Shown one piece after another: positions 43,671 through 55,540 of a stretch of DNA of 64,000 bases. This DNA comes from Pleurodeles waltl (taxonomy: Eukaryota > Chordata > Amphibia > Caudata > Salamandridae). The position numbers and the translations under genes are program-made. Position 1 is the stretch's first letter, and each line of letters starts with the position of its first letter. The notes beneath the pieces are model-generated. The model was given only the letters and a program-made list of their open reading frames with translations, did not search any database and was not told the origin of the DNA. The stretch lies in assembly GCF_031143425.1 (NCBI RefSeq), contig NC_090450.1, forward strand, positions 168,323,486 through 168,387,485, written 5' to 3'.

Positions 43671-44449
43671 TGTCACGACTTACTTGTTGCTTGAGCCTGG
43701 AGTCCGCTGAACGAGTGACGAGGTTCTTGTTCTTGTAGGTTCTGCCTTGGCCCAGATAGGGGCGACTCTTTCTGGTAGCCACGGTGCTGCAGGTGGTGGG
43801 AACGCCAAGAGCAGCCCGTGTCCTTCAGAAGGAGTGCCACTGGGAAAAAAAAACTAAAAAGTGGAAAAAAAACTCAAAAAGGAATATCCTGGAATAAGAG
43901 CAAAAAGATCAATAATTTTAGAACATGAGACCAAAAAAATGAACAGGAAAACACTGGAACAAAAAGCAGAACCAGTATCTGATGCAAGGGAGAAGGAGCG
44001 AAGAAACCATCCAAAAGGAAGTGTTGCAGAGCAAGAAGGAAAAGAATCACAGCCCTTAAATACCCATAGAACAGGAAACGACCGGCAGGAAGTAAAAGGA
44101 CACCATATTGGATAGGGAACAATACATAGAAGTTAATAGAAAAGGCACCATAGTGAGTAGGGAACCAAGGTATGCTGGGAAGAGAGGGGAATGATGGGAA
44201 AAAGGGAAAACATAAAAGGGGAGAAAAAACGAGGGTGACAGCAAGAGAAGGACACAATAGCAGGTAAGTGGGGGAATCACTATCTTTTAATGCTAATGGA
44301 GGCGCGCCGCGCCAGAAAAGAAACGAGGCCCCATGCCCAATTTTGGGCCTCGAGTAATGCATGAGAGGCTGGGGGCGCGGCGCGTCCAAGCGCCGCGCGC
44401 CACGGCTTGAGCCGAGTGTTCGGCTCGTGCCGTGCACCGCAGCGCGACA
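43671..44449. mobile_element. Solo LTR, 779 bp
   Basis: GTACC at 43666-43670 and 44450-44454 flanks a unit that starts TGTCACGACTT and ends GCAGCGCGACA. The TG...CA ends with extended inverted match (TGTC-CG / CG-GACA) and the perfect 5-bp duplication identify a solo LTR. The insertion is immediately behind the stop codon of the Myb-like frame. The 3' part is very GC-rich (44310-44449, GCGCGCCGCGCC). The family is unknown. Confidence 0.85.
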
Positions 44450-44454
44450 GTACC

Positions 44455-45995
44455 AGCCTATGCCACATGGGCAGTGTTCTCCTTAGTTCTGTGTTAAAGA
44501 TCATGCCAGTGTTATCCCAGTAGGATATGTGCACTCTTCACCCACACACTGTTGACTTGTCTGCTATGGACTGTCATTATCTCTCACTTACCAATTGGCA
44601 ATTATTGTTCCTCCACACTTATCAACACTACTCCGAAGCATGTCCCATGACATGTCCCTCAACACTGGATTTGTATTGTGTCACAAATGTATGAATTTCT
44701 CAGATGGGGTCACTGACCTGGATATTGTTGACATGGACATTGTAAATGTCTCACTACAACCCTTACACTTGTAAATAAACCTCTTGTATACAATTAGCAT
44801 GTCTACGTCTATTGTGATACATTGACTCAGCTAAATGATTGTAATGTGTGAATGCATGTCATTGGTCACAGAATTTTCAGTACAAGGGTGCAGGACTGTG
44901 GGGGCACAAAGCTACACACAAGATTCCTAACATGAAAATTATGTATGCAGGTCTCATCACCTACGAGCAATTCACTGAGTGTTTCACAAATGAAGGACAC
45001 ATATATCGTTCCCTCAACAATATGGCAGGTGTGGCTGAAAAGCAAGCCTAGGGCAATATCGTCAGCTGGGAGTACCAGGAGAACTCTTTGGTGTGGTACA
45101 GAGGTATCTAACCTCATTAGTGATGGCCACCAGTCAGTTTGAAAGACAGAGTACCAACTTTGGCTGTTGTCAGATGTGCCACAGTTCCTAATATTCCTAT
45201 TACAGGACCCCAAGACTGACTGTTGAAGTACTAGACCTATCTGCCCAATACAACTTATCCATAGTCATCATGAGTGTTGGGTACACTGGATGGTAGATGC
45301 ATGGAATAGTAGATGTGATGTTGCAGTCAAAGTGACAGCTCCTTTGTCAATAGGGATTACACATGGTAAATGAGGCTTTTGTAAGGAGGATGGATTCCAT
45401 AAGCAATTTCCCTAAGGTGGCTAGTACACACATGGGGAGAACCCTGAGACTCACACTAATTACACAAACTGTTCGCAATAACAACAGGATATGTATTATA
45501 AAAACGATCTACTAAAGAAAAACTAAAACCTACCCTATCCTAAACTAACCTATACTAACAATACTTATCATACAACTAAACTATCTAACCTATGCTAAAC
45601 TTAATTTACACATCAAACACCACACTCTAAACATTAGCCTCCCACCTCCCTTAAGAAACAAGAAACAAGAAACAAGTAAGACAACAATGACTATAACTAC
45701 ACATCTATTAACTAATCCTATGACCTAAACAAATATATATATTTTTTTCATTTTATTTTCAATTTTTTTCTTTCTTTTTTTTCATAAAAACACGTATAAA
45801 CCCCAACATGACCTCCCACCCCACAGCCCACCAATAAAAACCTAAGAGTAGAAACCTACCCCCCAACTACACTTATCCTAACTAATGGCTACACTACACT
45901 AATCCACCACTAACTACATAAAAACCAGACTAAAATGTGGTACAACTTTAAAGGGGAGGGGAAGGAACTGGGAGGTGGTCCTTCACAGTATAAGT
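44455..45995. other. Unassigned DNA with a possible poly(A) signal
   Basis: It follows the solo LTR and may be the 3' part of element X. An AATAAA lies at 44774-44779, 1.1 kb beyond the Myb-like stop codon if the LTR is included and about 0.3 kb if it is removed. A T-rich tract is at 45731-45782. No coding similarity. Confidence 0.4.
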
Positions 45996-46409
45996 TCATT
46001 TGCGTGACTTCTTGACCTTCTTTTTGATGTATTTGAAGAATTTGTGGTCCTCTGCCAGTGCCTCCTCCGACCTGTCCAAATGCTGGAGTATCAGGGTCAC
46101 ATCCCGACATAAGTTCAGTTCTAATTGTGATGAACAGGCAGTTGGTGGTGGCAAAACTGGTGCGAGGGTGGCGACTAGTCTTGCAGAGGCAGATGGAGTG
46201 GGTGCAGATGGGAGCCCCTGCATTGAGGATGTTCCTGCTCCATCCTTTGTTTTGGGTGGGTGAGTCCCCTGTGTGGGAATGCCCGCCATTCTCCAGATGC
46301 TTTCTCCGAACGGAAACCGAGTACCATGCGGCGGTAACCTGTGTGCACCTCCTGGATGTTGCAGTACCTTTCTGACCTGCGATTGAACTGATGGCCGATC
46401 AAGGCCCAC
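45996..46409 (-). pseudogene. Unrecognised 137-codon frame, perhaps helper-gene C-terminus
   Basis: The frame ends with a charged helix (LILQHLDRSEEALAEDHKFF) and a Lys-rich tail (KYIKKKVKKSRK) and has a Pro/Ser-rich middle. The composition resembles the C-terminal exon of transposon Myb-like proteins, but no family motif is clear. It could be chance. Confidence 0.3.
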
Positions 46410-47375
46410 ATAAGCTTGCTATTGTGTGGTGCTGTCTAGGAGGATTACAGAATGTCCAGCTGTCAAATACACCCAGTCATGTGACCCAGAGACAGGCTGA
46501 AAGCACTAAATGACTAAAGCAGTAAAATGCCAATGCTCTAAAGGTGGCAGTTTCAAAACTGTAACCAAAAACCCAACTTCACCATAAAAGAGGATTTTTC
46601 ATTACAATTCAAAAGACACCAAACATTAACTGTTTACCGGTTCCCATTTGTAAGTTACAGTTTATTAAATGTCATAAGGTAACACCAATGTTCTCCTACG
46701 GGAGCAGCAGGTCCTGGAGTAGTGAAAAACAAATGTAAGAGTTGTTCACTAAGAGGACATGTATAATTTGAAATTACATGTTCTACTTTTGAAATACATT
46801 ACAGTCTGCCCTGTGGGTTGTTCAGGGCCTACCATAGTGGTGACTTATATGTGTTAAAAAGGCATGTTTTAGACTGGAAAAGGTTGATTTTTCCAGGTTG
46901 CAATGACATTTTAAAACTGAACCCTCAGGCTGCAATGGCAGGCCTGAGACATGTTGAAAGGGATAGTTAATTGGGTGACACACTAAGTGCTGCAGACCTA
47001 CTAGTAGCATTTCATATACAGGCCCTGGGTACATATAGTACCACTTTACTAGGGACTTATAAGTAAATTAAATTTGCCAGTAGGGGACAAGCCAATGTTA
47101 TAATTTATTAAAGAGTGAGAAAAAGCACTTTAGCACTGGTTAGCGTTGGTAAAGCGCACAGAGTCAGAAGTCCAACAAAAACAAGATCGGAAAATATGGT
47201 GGAGTGAGGCAGAAGGTTTGGAGGGAGGACCACCCTAAGGCCGACAGGTCTAACGATATCATATTATATTTCCTCAATGACGCCATTCTTCAACATACAT
47301 TTTTGTTTAAACTATACATGAAATACGTTCCAAACATTCTAACTAGTGTGTAATCTTTACTCATAACGAAATCAC
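46410..47375. repeat. Dispersed repeat, class unknown
   Basis: The part 46640-47160 (CAGGCTGCAATGGCAGGCCTGAGACATG, GTGCTGCAGACC, CCCTGGGTACATATAGTACC, ACTAGGGACTTATAAGTAA, written here in short pieces) looks like a very common newt repeat that I have met in LTR-type contexts. No gene is seen. Confidence 0.4.
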
Positions 47376-47707
47376 ATAGGTAGTCATTACAACCCTGGCG
47401 GACGGTGTTAAAGCTGCGGTAATACCGCAAACAGGCCGGCGGACAAAAAAATGGAATTACGACCCTGGCGGAAACCGCCAACAAAGACAGCCACTTTAAC
47501 ACATCGCCCGCCAGGGCGGTACAGACAAACAGCGCGGCGGTCACCGCCAACAGACAGGCGGAAGACAATGTACCGCCCACAATATCACAACACACCAATT
47601 CGCCACGTTTTCCGGGGCAGATTCACCGTGGATAAAAACACGGCGGAAACAGCTTTTGCAATGGGAAAACGCTCACCTCAACACATCCCACGAGGAACGA
47701 GGACTCC

Positions 47708-47790
47708 ATGGACCCGGAACTACAAATCTTACCTGCCCTTGCATTCCTGCTCATCTACGACCAACAGCGACGTAGGCGCAGAACATACCG
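47708..47790 (+). CDS. Harbinger transposase exon 1, element 2
   Basis: An 83-nt frame from ATG encodes PELQILPALAFLLIYD and then QQRRRRRTYR, and ends in a GTGAGTACTGCACC donor identical to the one in element 1. Phase 2 matches exon 2 at 52488 (AG acceptor), so the joined reading passes from the Arg run into GHTGRWRNPPVYRPL. The hydrophobic start plus Arg-rich segment is usual for HARBI1-like transposases. The frame is far too short to be found by length-based gene calling. Confidence 0.75.
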
Positions 47791-48262
47791 GTGAGTACTG
47801 CACCTACGACACGGGGAGGCAAAAGTTACAGGGACACCCACCAAACACCCCCACCCCAACCCTCGCATATTACAACATACACACCAATGCAGTCACAAAA
47901 ATCGCAGTAACAACCCACCCCCCCTGGAAGAATGCAATGACAAACCGAATAGCGCCCAAACTTTGCATTTAGCCAATATACAACTCATTAAAAAATATAC
48001 AGATATATATCACCAAATCTGTCAAAAATAAATATACAAAACAAGAAGTAGTGCAGATATGTACACAACAATGTCCGTGCACCAACAGTCCAAAAATGCA
48101 TGGGAGACGCCCACAATAGATACCTGACCAAAATCCGAGAGAACACTGCTGGGGCATCAGATAGAAACACTACAGGCACCTCAGGGGGAAGGGAAGGGGG
48201 CGCACCTCAGCCACATGAATGCGAAGCCAGATCCACGACGAGGCTCCATGCCCATTGATGTA

Positions 48263-48550
48263 TCCTGGGGAGTGCAAAGCCACAGTCTCTCAAGTCTCTA
48301 CAGTGGGTGGCTTGCCTGCTGTGCCATCCTGGGGAGTGCAAAGCCACAGTCTCTCAAGTCCATACAGTGGGTGGTTTGCCCACTGTGCCATCCTGGGGAG
48401 TGCAAAGCCACAGTCTCTCAAGTGTCTACAGTGGGTGGGTTGCCCACTGTGCCATCCTGGGGAGTGCAAAGCCACAGTCTCTCAAGTCTCTACAGTGGGT
48501 GGATTGCCCACTGCCATATCCTGGGGAGTGCAAAGCCACAGTCTCTCAGT
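48263..48550. repeat. 64-bp minisatellite, five copies, element 2
   Basis: TCCTGGGGAGTGCAAAGCC recurs at 48263, 48327, 48391, 48455 and 48519, exactly 64 bp apart, followed by one copy of the 74-bp unit at 48551-48600. Element 1 has seven and five copies of the two units. Confidence 0.95.
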
Positions 48551-48689
48551 TAGATGCAGGTCTCCACTGGTTCTGGAGGGGGACTGGTGCCCAGATTGGA
48601 TGAGTCTCCCCGTGAAAGTACCTGTCCTGTCACTGTCCCAGCTGCACATGGGAGAACGATGCCTGATGTGCCGGACTATTCATACCCAC

Positions 48690-49165
48690 ACGGTCTTTGC
48701 CCTGTTCAGCGGTCTTCACCAAGGCGGTCTTGGCCTTGTTCAGCGGTGCTTTGCCATGGCTGCCTATGGACTGTTCAGCGGTGCTTTGCCATGGCGGTCT
48801 TTGCCCTGTTCAGCGGTCTTCACCATGGCGGTCTTGGCCTTGTTCAGCGGTGCTTTGCCATGGGTGCCTATGGACTGTTCAACGGTGCTTTGCCATGGCT
48901 GCCTATGGACTGTTCAGCGGTGCTTTGCCATGGCAGTCTTTGCCCTGTTCAGCGGTCTTCACCATGGCGGTCTTGGCCTTGTTCAGCGATGCTTTGCCAT
49001 GGCTGCCTATGGACTGTTCAGCGGTGCTTTGCCATGGCTGCCTATGGACTGTTCAGCGGTGCTTTGCCATGGCGGTCTTTGCCCTGTTCAGCGGTCTTCA
49101 CCATGGCGGTCTTGGCCTTGTTCAGCGGTGCTTTGCCATGGCTGCCTATGGACTGTTCAGCGGTA
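48690..49165. repeat. GCGGT-rich composite minisatellite, element 2
   Basis: Modules of about 32-36 bp share CTGTTCAGCGGT and continue as CTTCACCATGGCGGTCTTGG, GCTTTGCCATGGCTGCC or GCTTTGCCATGGCGGTC. A higher-order order of modules repeats about every 140-170 bp. It lies downstream of the ORF A stop, within the transposase intron. Plus-strand frames of 164-315 codons are artefacts. Confidence 0.9.
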
Positions 49166-49216
49166 GCCTAAGATGGCGGTTCAGATACTGACATTGGTGT
49201 GTGGCATGACGTTCCA

Positions 49217-52023
49217 TCATTGCCCAGTGGGGCTGTGAGATTCTGGACCCTCCTGGGCTGTGACTCCGGCGGTTGCGGTGGTCTCCTGACCAGTAATGAT
49301 ACTTGAGCCCTCCTGGGCTATGACTCTGGCGGTGGTCTCCTGACCAGTAACGATACTTGAGCCCTCCGGGGCTATGACTCTTACGGTGGTCTCCTGACCA
49401 GTAACGATACTTGACCCCTCCGGGGCTATAACTCTGGCGGTGGTGTCATGACCAGTATCGATACTTGAGCACTCCTGGGCTCTGACTCTGGCGGTGGTCT
49501 CCTGACCAGTAACGATACTTGAGCCCTCCTGGGCTCTGACTCTGGCGGTGGTCTCCTGACTAGTAACGAGGGTGCTGGCGGTTGTGTCTGGACCGCCGGA
49601 AATGATGGCGTACTTCTCCACTGTGACACTCACAACAGGTTGGGGAGACTTCCTCTGGACCTTCCCCACCTTCTTTTGAGTTACAGATGACTCACCAATC
49701 GCCTTGGATCCCATTTCACTGTTTGTACCACCAGGAGTCTTGACACGGTCCCGTCGTCCAATCTCCAATTTCGGAGCCTTCACAGGGGGTGGGCTGACAG
49801 TGCCTTGGCTCCGGGTCCTACTGCCTGCCCTGGTGGACGGGGCACTCCAGAAACCTGGATCACGCACCACTGGTACTGGAGGCATTTTGGCTGAGGCGCT
49901 ACGACAGGACTGATGAATTGGAGGGGGGGTGGGGGCAAAAAGGTCAATTTGACATAGGGACAGTTTCTGACGTACACTGGGATGGGTAGTTGGAGGGGCT
50001 CTGGGAGTGGAGGAAGAGGAGGTGGTTGTAGGAGGTGTCACTTTAGGTGTTTTGGGTGCAGGTACTGGAGGCTGTTGTGAGGTGGATGGATGTTGGGTGA
50101 GTGATTGCATTTGTGTACTTTGGGAGGGGGCGTCACAGACACACTGGGAGAGGATACAGGGAACGTGTATATGGCAGTGGAGGTGGTGAGTGCAGGTGAG
50201 CGGCTTGTGGTGCTGGGTGTCCTGGTGCGAGTCCTAGTGCCTGTAGATGTGGTGCATGCAGGTGTGTGTGTAGACGAGACTGGGAGGGAGGAGGGAGAAG
50301 AGGAGGAGGGGGACACAGTGGAGACAGTGGATGTTGCTGTGTCTGTATGGGTCTGATGCTTGTGTGAGTGCTTGTGGTGAGTGTGGTGCCTATGTTTGCT
50401 TGAGCTACTTTTGGGTGTTGACTTGTGTGCATGCTGGTCTGTAGGTGTGCTTGGGATGGGCTGGGGTACAGGGGATTGGGTCTGGGTGGAGGAAGTTGGA
50501 GGGGGGGGCTGGACACAGGGACAATGGCTGCCATCAGTGCTGAGGCCAGAGATTGCAGGGTTCGCTGAAGGACAGCCTGACCAGAATGAATGCCTTCCAG
50601 GAATGCATTACCGTGTTTCAACTCTCGTTCTACACCCTGGATGGCATTCACAATGGTAGACTGCCCAACAGTGAGTGACCTGAGGAAGTCAATGGCCTCC
50701 TCACTGAGGGCAGCAGGGGTGACAGGGGCAGGGCCTGAGGTGCCTGGGGCGAAGGTGATGCCCACCCTCCTGGGTGAGCGGGCACGGGGTGAACGCTGAG
50801 GGGCTGCTGGAAAGGCGGTGCTGGTAGGGGAGGTGGCGGCTGTACCTGTAGAAGTGGGGCGCACAGATGGTGCCGCCACCACAGGGTAGCTCCCATCGGG
50901 GGACGAGTCCGTATCGCTGTTTGGTGATCCTGTGGCCGACGTGAAGCTCCCCTCGCCCTCCGTCCCACTGGTGAAATCAGAGTCTGTGGTGTGGCCCTCC
51001 ATGGCCATGTGGGATGCAGCTACCTCGTGCTCCGGTGCCACTGTACCTCCGCCTGATGATGCTGATGTACAGAAGGACAGGGAGAGCAGAAAAAGGGTGG
51101 AGACAGAAGAAAGAGAGTTTTAGTGCATGGCATACTGCTACCGTTGGCGGACAAGACAAACGCACCAGCCCCCTGCATTACGCCGTGCTCCTGCCCTCTG
51201 CACATGCAATTCCTGGGAAATGGCCTACATGGCAATGGTAGACATCTGCCCACATGGATGGCAAAGGGGCAACTATACATCAATTTGCCTTTTTTTTTTA
51301 GTTGGGGTAGAGTGCCACATGGCCTACATAACGGAGGGGCCTTGCCTACCTAACTCGCCCTGGGCTAGGGACACCCACAGACCACCCCCCCACCCAGACA
51401 GCTCCACAGCACGCAAAGTCAATTGCATGAGGTTGAACTCACCCCCTTGTGTCTGCTGTGATGTCCTTAAGCGCCCATCCAACTCCAGGTAGGCCACCGC
51501 CAGGATCTGGAACATCAGGGGGGTCATGGTGCGACGGGCACCCCTCCCACGTTGGGAGGCCATCCCCAGCTGAGCCTCCGCCGTCTTCTTGCTGCAGCGG
51601 CGAATGTCCTCCCATCTCTTACGGCAGTGGGTGCCCCGTCTCTGGTGGGCCCCCAGGGTCCGGACCTCCTTGGCGATGGCAGGCCAAATGTCCCTCTTCT
51701 GGTGGGCGCTGACCTACATGAAATGCACAAGGAAAGTGGAACAGTCATTACCTACGGCACCGTTGTTGTAATTGGCCCCCTCCCAACTCTATCCCTGTGG
51801 CCCATTCATCCCCATGCATGACTGTTCTATGTACTCTGCCCCCTTCCCTCATCCACCCAGCCCTCTCCACCCAGGCCTAGCCCATATAACGTGCTCCCTG
51901 TGTACTAACCTGTTGGTCTGGAGGACCGTAGAGTAGCGTGTACTGGGGGAGGACCCCATCCACAAGTTTCTCCAACTCCTGTGCAGTGAAGGCAGGGGCC
52001 CTTTCCCCAGACGCAGCAGCCAT
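49217..52023 (-). pseudogene. Myb/SANT-like helper gene ORF A, element 2 (one frameshift)
   Basis: The exons are 52023-51910 (38 codons, donor GTTAGT), 51713-51443 (271 nt, donor GTGAGT) and 51061-49217, with lengths and phases equal to element 1 for the first two. The SANT/Myb domain spans exons 1-2: FTAQELEKLVDGVLPQY, DIWPAIAKEV, HCRKRWEDIRRCSKK. Exon 3 is open for about 310 codons from its start, including the LSEEAIDFLRSLTVGQSTIV helix, a Ser/Thr/Pro-rich linker and the PPPKVHK motif near 50130. A short deletion near 50110-50130 shifts the frame, and the rest (297 codons) continues to the 18-residue repeats and the same SHSPxxQ terminus as element 1. The likely role is binding of transposon ends and partnering the transposase. 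Only this indel appears to disable it. Confidence 0.8.
49260..49560 (-). repeat. 54-bp coding repeat in ORF A, element 2
   Basis: Five to six in-frame 54-bp units encode ARVxAxEGSSIVTGQETT-type repeats. Unit number and sequence differ from element 1 while the 54-bp length is fixed, so the reading frame is kept through expansion. Confidence 0.9.
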
Positions 52024-52122
52024 TGTCGCTTCCAGACCGAGGTCACAGCAGCACTAGCAGTGTAGGTCCTCTCCTGTCGAAGGTCAGGTATCTAGTGATT
52101 GAACAGATAGAAAATGGTGGTG

Positions 52123-52152
52123 ACGTCCGCGGCGGTGATGTCCGCGGCGGTG
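52123..52152. promoter_or_regulatory. Duplicated 15-bp GC motif upstream of ORF A, element 2
   Basis: ACGTCCGCGGCGGTG followed by ATGTCCGCGGCGGTG, 100 bp upstream of the ORF A start, conserved in place with element 1. Confidence 0.45.
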
Positions 52153-52487
52153 CGCATCGTCACCGCCAGCGCACCTGTTCATTGGCTGATGGGACCCATA
52201 GGGTCCAATGTTAACCAATGCAGCATTGCGCCGCGCTCTACGACCGCCAACCGCGATGGTGTGCAATGCCAGCGCAGTTACCCCACAATTCCATTGTCCC
52301 ATTTTAGAGGTCAGGCAGCCGCCATTTCAGGGTCCCACATGGCTTAATTTACTACTGCGTCACACATACCGAGGCCTACACTCAAATCCTTTCCTGGATG
52401 GGTTAATTGTCTGGTGTAGTCTTGTGTATGACTGTGGGTACATACCTGGAGGAATGCTGACAGTTTTTTCGTTGTTGTCCTTCTCAG

Positions 52488-53655
52488 GCACCGTCAGTTG
52501 GGACATACTGGAAGATGGCGGAATCCGCCGGTGTACCGACCGCTGGTGGACCTGTTGACAATGGAAGAGCGACATGTCATCGTGACCTACCGGTTTGACC
52601 GTGCCACAATCCGGGAACTATGTACCCAGTTGGAGTCTGACCTGATGTCACCAATCCGCCATCCGACTGGAATCCCCCCTGACGTGCAGGTGCTGTCAGT
52701 GCTCCATTTCCTAGCAAGTGGGTCTTTTCAGACAACAGTGGCCATGGCATCAGGGATGTCCCAGCCTATGTTTTCCAACATGTTGTCCAGAGTGTTGTCT
52801 GCCCTGATGAAACACGTAAGGAGATACATCATTTTCCCTGAGGTGGCGGATTTGCCTACAGTGAAAGGTGACTTCTATGCCCTTAGACATATCCCCAACG
52901 TCATAGGTGCCATTGATGGGACCCATGTAGCTCTGGTCCCCCCCGGAATGAACAGGTGTACAGGAACCGGAAGAGTTATCATTCGATGAATGTCCAGATG
53001 GTCTGTTTGGCAGACCAGTACATCTCGCAGGTAAATGCAATGTTCCCTGGCTCAGTGCATGACGCCTACATCTTGCGGAATAGTAGCATCCCTGATATGA
53101 TGGGTGAACTCCAGAGGCACCGTGTATGGCTATTGGGGGACTCTGGTTACCCCAACCTGTCCTGGCTACTGACCCCAGTGAGGAATCCCAGGACTAGGAA
53201 CGCTACAATGAGGCCCATGGGCGGACTAGCAGGGTAATCGAGCGGACCTTCGGCCTCCTGAAGGCCAGGTTCAGGTGCCTCCATATGACAGGTGGGTCCC
53301 TATTCTACTCACTGAAGAAGGTGTGCGACATCATCATTGCCTGCTCCATGCTCCAAAACTTGGCATTGCGACGCCAGGTACCTTTTCTGCAGGAGGATGA
53401 TCCAGATGACGGTGTTGTTGCAGCGGGGGAGCCTGGGGAGCCTGTGGACAGTGATGAGGATGAAGCTGATGAAGATGAAAACGACAACAGGGAGTCAGTC
53501 ATTCAGCAATATTTTCAAAGAGACACAGGTGAGTACAATTTCATGTTTCACATTATATTACATCTCACACGTCTACCTCTATCCTGTACCTACATTTCAC
53601 TCCCCATTTGTTAACTGAGTTGTCCCCTTCCATTTCAGTTTCACTAATGTGTTGA
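52488..53655 (+). pseudogene. Harbinger transposase exons 2-3, element 2 (HARBI1-like)
   Basis: The acceptor TTCTCAG opens exon 2 in phase with exon 1. It runs to a GTGAGT donor at 53529; a short exon 3 from 53639 (acceptor ATTTCAG) adds a few codons to a TGA at 53653-53655. Landmarks: GRWRNPPVYRPL, the helix-turn-helix region, first Asp in IGAIDGTHV, second Asp in GSVHDAYILRN, LLGDSGYPNLSWLLTP, and the third acidic residue in TSRVIERTFGLLKARFRCL, which element 1 lacks. Two indels break the frame: one in the C-run at about 52938-52945 (VPP for VPHHRS) and a 7-base loss at about 53197. All three catalytic residues remain encoded. The family is usually about 350-400 residues, which fits the three exons together. 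Confidence 0.9.
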
Positions 53656-54001
53656 CCTACGTGTCAACAGCTTGCACCCTTGAAAGGCTTGTGATGTGTG
53701 ACATAGGTATGTTGACCTTCCAATGGCTAACCTTTTTTAACACTGTAATTGACAATACAAAGTTCACAATCATTGACTGACTCCAATATTATTGAGGTTT
53801 CAAGGGGGTTTATTGAAGTGCATAAAAATGTAGGGGGGTTGTGAAATGGGGAGAGGTCATGGTGGAATAATGTGCATGGCAGAGTCCAGTCTATTAGTCT
53901 CACAGGTACATTGCACATCTGGCCTTTGGAAGTGGAGCTGGGGCAGTTCCAATCTGGACAGGGTAACAAAGTGGGACAGTGGGGGGACAATCAAGGTAGT
54001 C

Positions 54002-55540
54002 TTATTTCCTGGCGGGGGTCTTGCCATCTTGCTGTGTCCTGTTCCTGGATCTCAGGGCCCGCTTGCGTGGTGGTTGTCTGTCTGTAGGGGGTGGGGTGCT
54101 GGTGTGGTGGTCCTGTGGCCGGGCCTCCTGTCCACTAGCGCCGGCGGAGGTGGTGGGCAGTTCGTCGTCCTGGCTAGTGTCAGGGGCCCCTTGGAGTGCC
54201 ACGGTGTCCCTCAAAGTCTTTTGAATGTCCGTCAGCACCCCTACGATGGTGCCCAGGGTGGAGCCGATGGTCCTGAGCTCCTCCCTGAACCCCAAATACT
54301 GCTCCTCCTGCAGGCGCAGGGTCTCCTGCAACTTGTCCAGGACCGTTGCCATCGTCTCCTGGGAGTGGTGGTATGCTCCCATGATGGAGGATAGGGCCTC
54401 GTGGAGAGTGGGTTCCCTTGGCCTGTCCTTCCTCTGTCGCACATCAGCCCTCCCAGTTCCCCTGTGTTCCTGTGCCTCCGTCCCCTGGACCGTGTGCCCA
54501 CTACCACTGCCCCCAGGTCCGTGTTGTTGTTGGGGTGGTGGGTTAGCCTGGGTGCCCTGTAGTGGTGGACACACCGCTGATTGACCTGTCCTGGGTAGGG
54601 AGGTATGGGTCCGCTGGGTGGGTGCTGTGCTGGTGTTCCCAGAGGGGGGCAGTTCGGTATTGGGCTGTGGCTGGGCAAGGGGAACCAACTGTCCTGAGGC
54701 CCACGATGGTCCGGGCTGGTCATCAAGATCCAGTAGGGCAGAGCTGCTGTTGTCACTGTGGGCCTCTTCTGGGGGTGGAGTGGTGTTGTCTGGACCCTCT
54801 GGTGTGGTGACGGTCCTTCGGGTTCCTGCAGGGGTATGAGAACATGATTATTGCATGTGTGTGTTTCATGGTGTGCTATGGATGGGTGGGCGTGAACCCC
54901 AGTGCAGGCATTCCTGTGTGGGGGCTTGTGTGGTGATGGTTGGGGGGTGTTGTGGGTCTGTGCAGTGGGCATGCTTTAGTGATGGGTGTCCATGCTTAGT
55001 TGTGTCATGCAGGTTTTGGGGTTGGGATGGGTGGTTGGTGTTATGGGTAGATTAGTGAGGAGTTAGGGTGATAGGGGAGGGTGTGAGGGTTGGGGTATGT
55101 GATAGCATGCAGGTAGGGTGGGGGATATGATAGTGAAGATTAGACTTACCAGTGTCCGTTCCTCCGACGACTCCTCCGAGGCCCTCAGGATGCAAGATGG
55201 ACAAGATTTGCTCCTCCCATGTTGTTAGTTGTGAGGGAGGAGGTGGGGGTCCGCCGCCAGTCCGCTGTACCGCGATGTGGTGCCTGGATACCATTGAACG
55301 CACCTTCCCCTGTGCGTCGTTCCACCTCTTCCTGATGTCCTCCCTATTTCTTGGGTGCTGTCCCACAGCGTTGACCCTGTCGACTATTCTTTGCCATAGC
55401 TCCATCTTCCTGGCTATGGATGTGTACTGTACCTGTGCGCCAAATAGCTGTGGCTCTACCCTGATGATTTCCTCCACCATGACCCTGAGCTCCTCCTCGG
55501 AGAAGCGGGGGTGTCTTTGGCGTGAAATGGGGTGGTGTGT
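54002..55540 (-). CDS. Second Myb/SANT-like gene ORF B, element 2
   Basis: Two exons are inferred: about 55540-55150 (donor GTAAGT) and 54825-54002 (acceptor CCTGCAG), joining in phase 1 without a stop. Exon 1 has a SANT/Myb-like domain distinct from ORF A: RFSEEELRVMVEEIIRVEP, RKMELWQRIVDRVNAVGQ, NREDIRKRWNDAQGKVRSM, then RTGGGPPPPP. Exon 2 is Pro/Thr-rich and then helical (HEALSSIMGAYHHSQETMAT, LQETLRLQEEQYLGFREELR), ending in a basic tail (PPRKRALRSRNRTQQ) that could be a nuclear localisation signal. I saw no stop or shift. The exact start is uncertain: the first ATG in frame is at 55480, inside the domain, and the frame is open upstream. It is the only gene in the window that looks intact. 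Whether it helps transposition or regulates it is unknown. Confidence 0.75.

Noticed and set aside
44056..44437. 187-codon minus frame in the solo LTR
   Set aside because: It is low-complexity hydrophobic sequence confined to the LTR and its GC-rich end, without similarity or conserved context.
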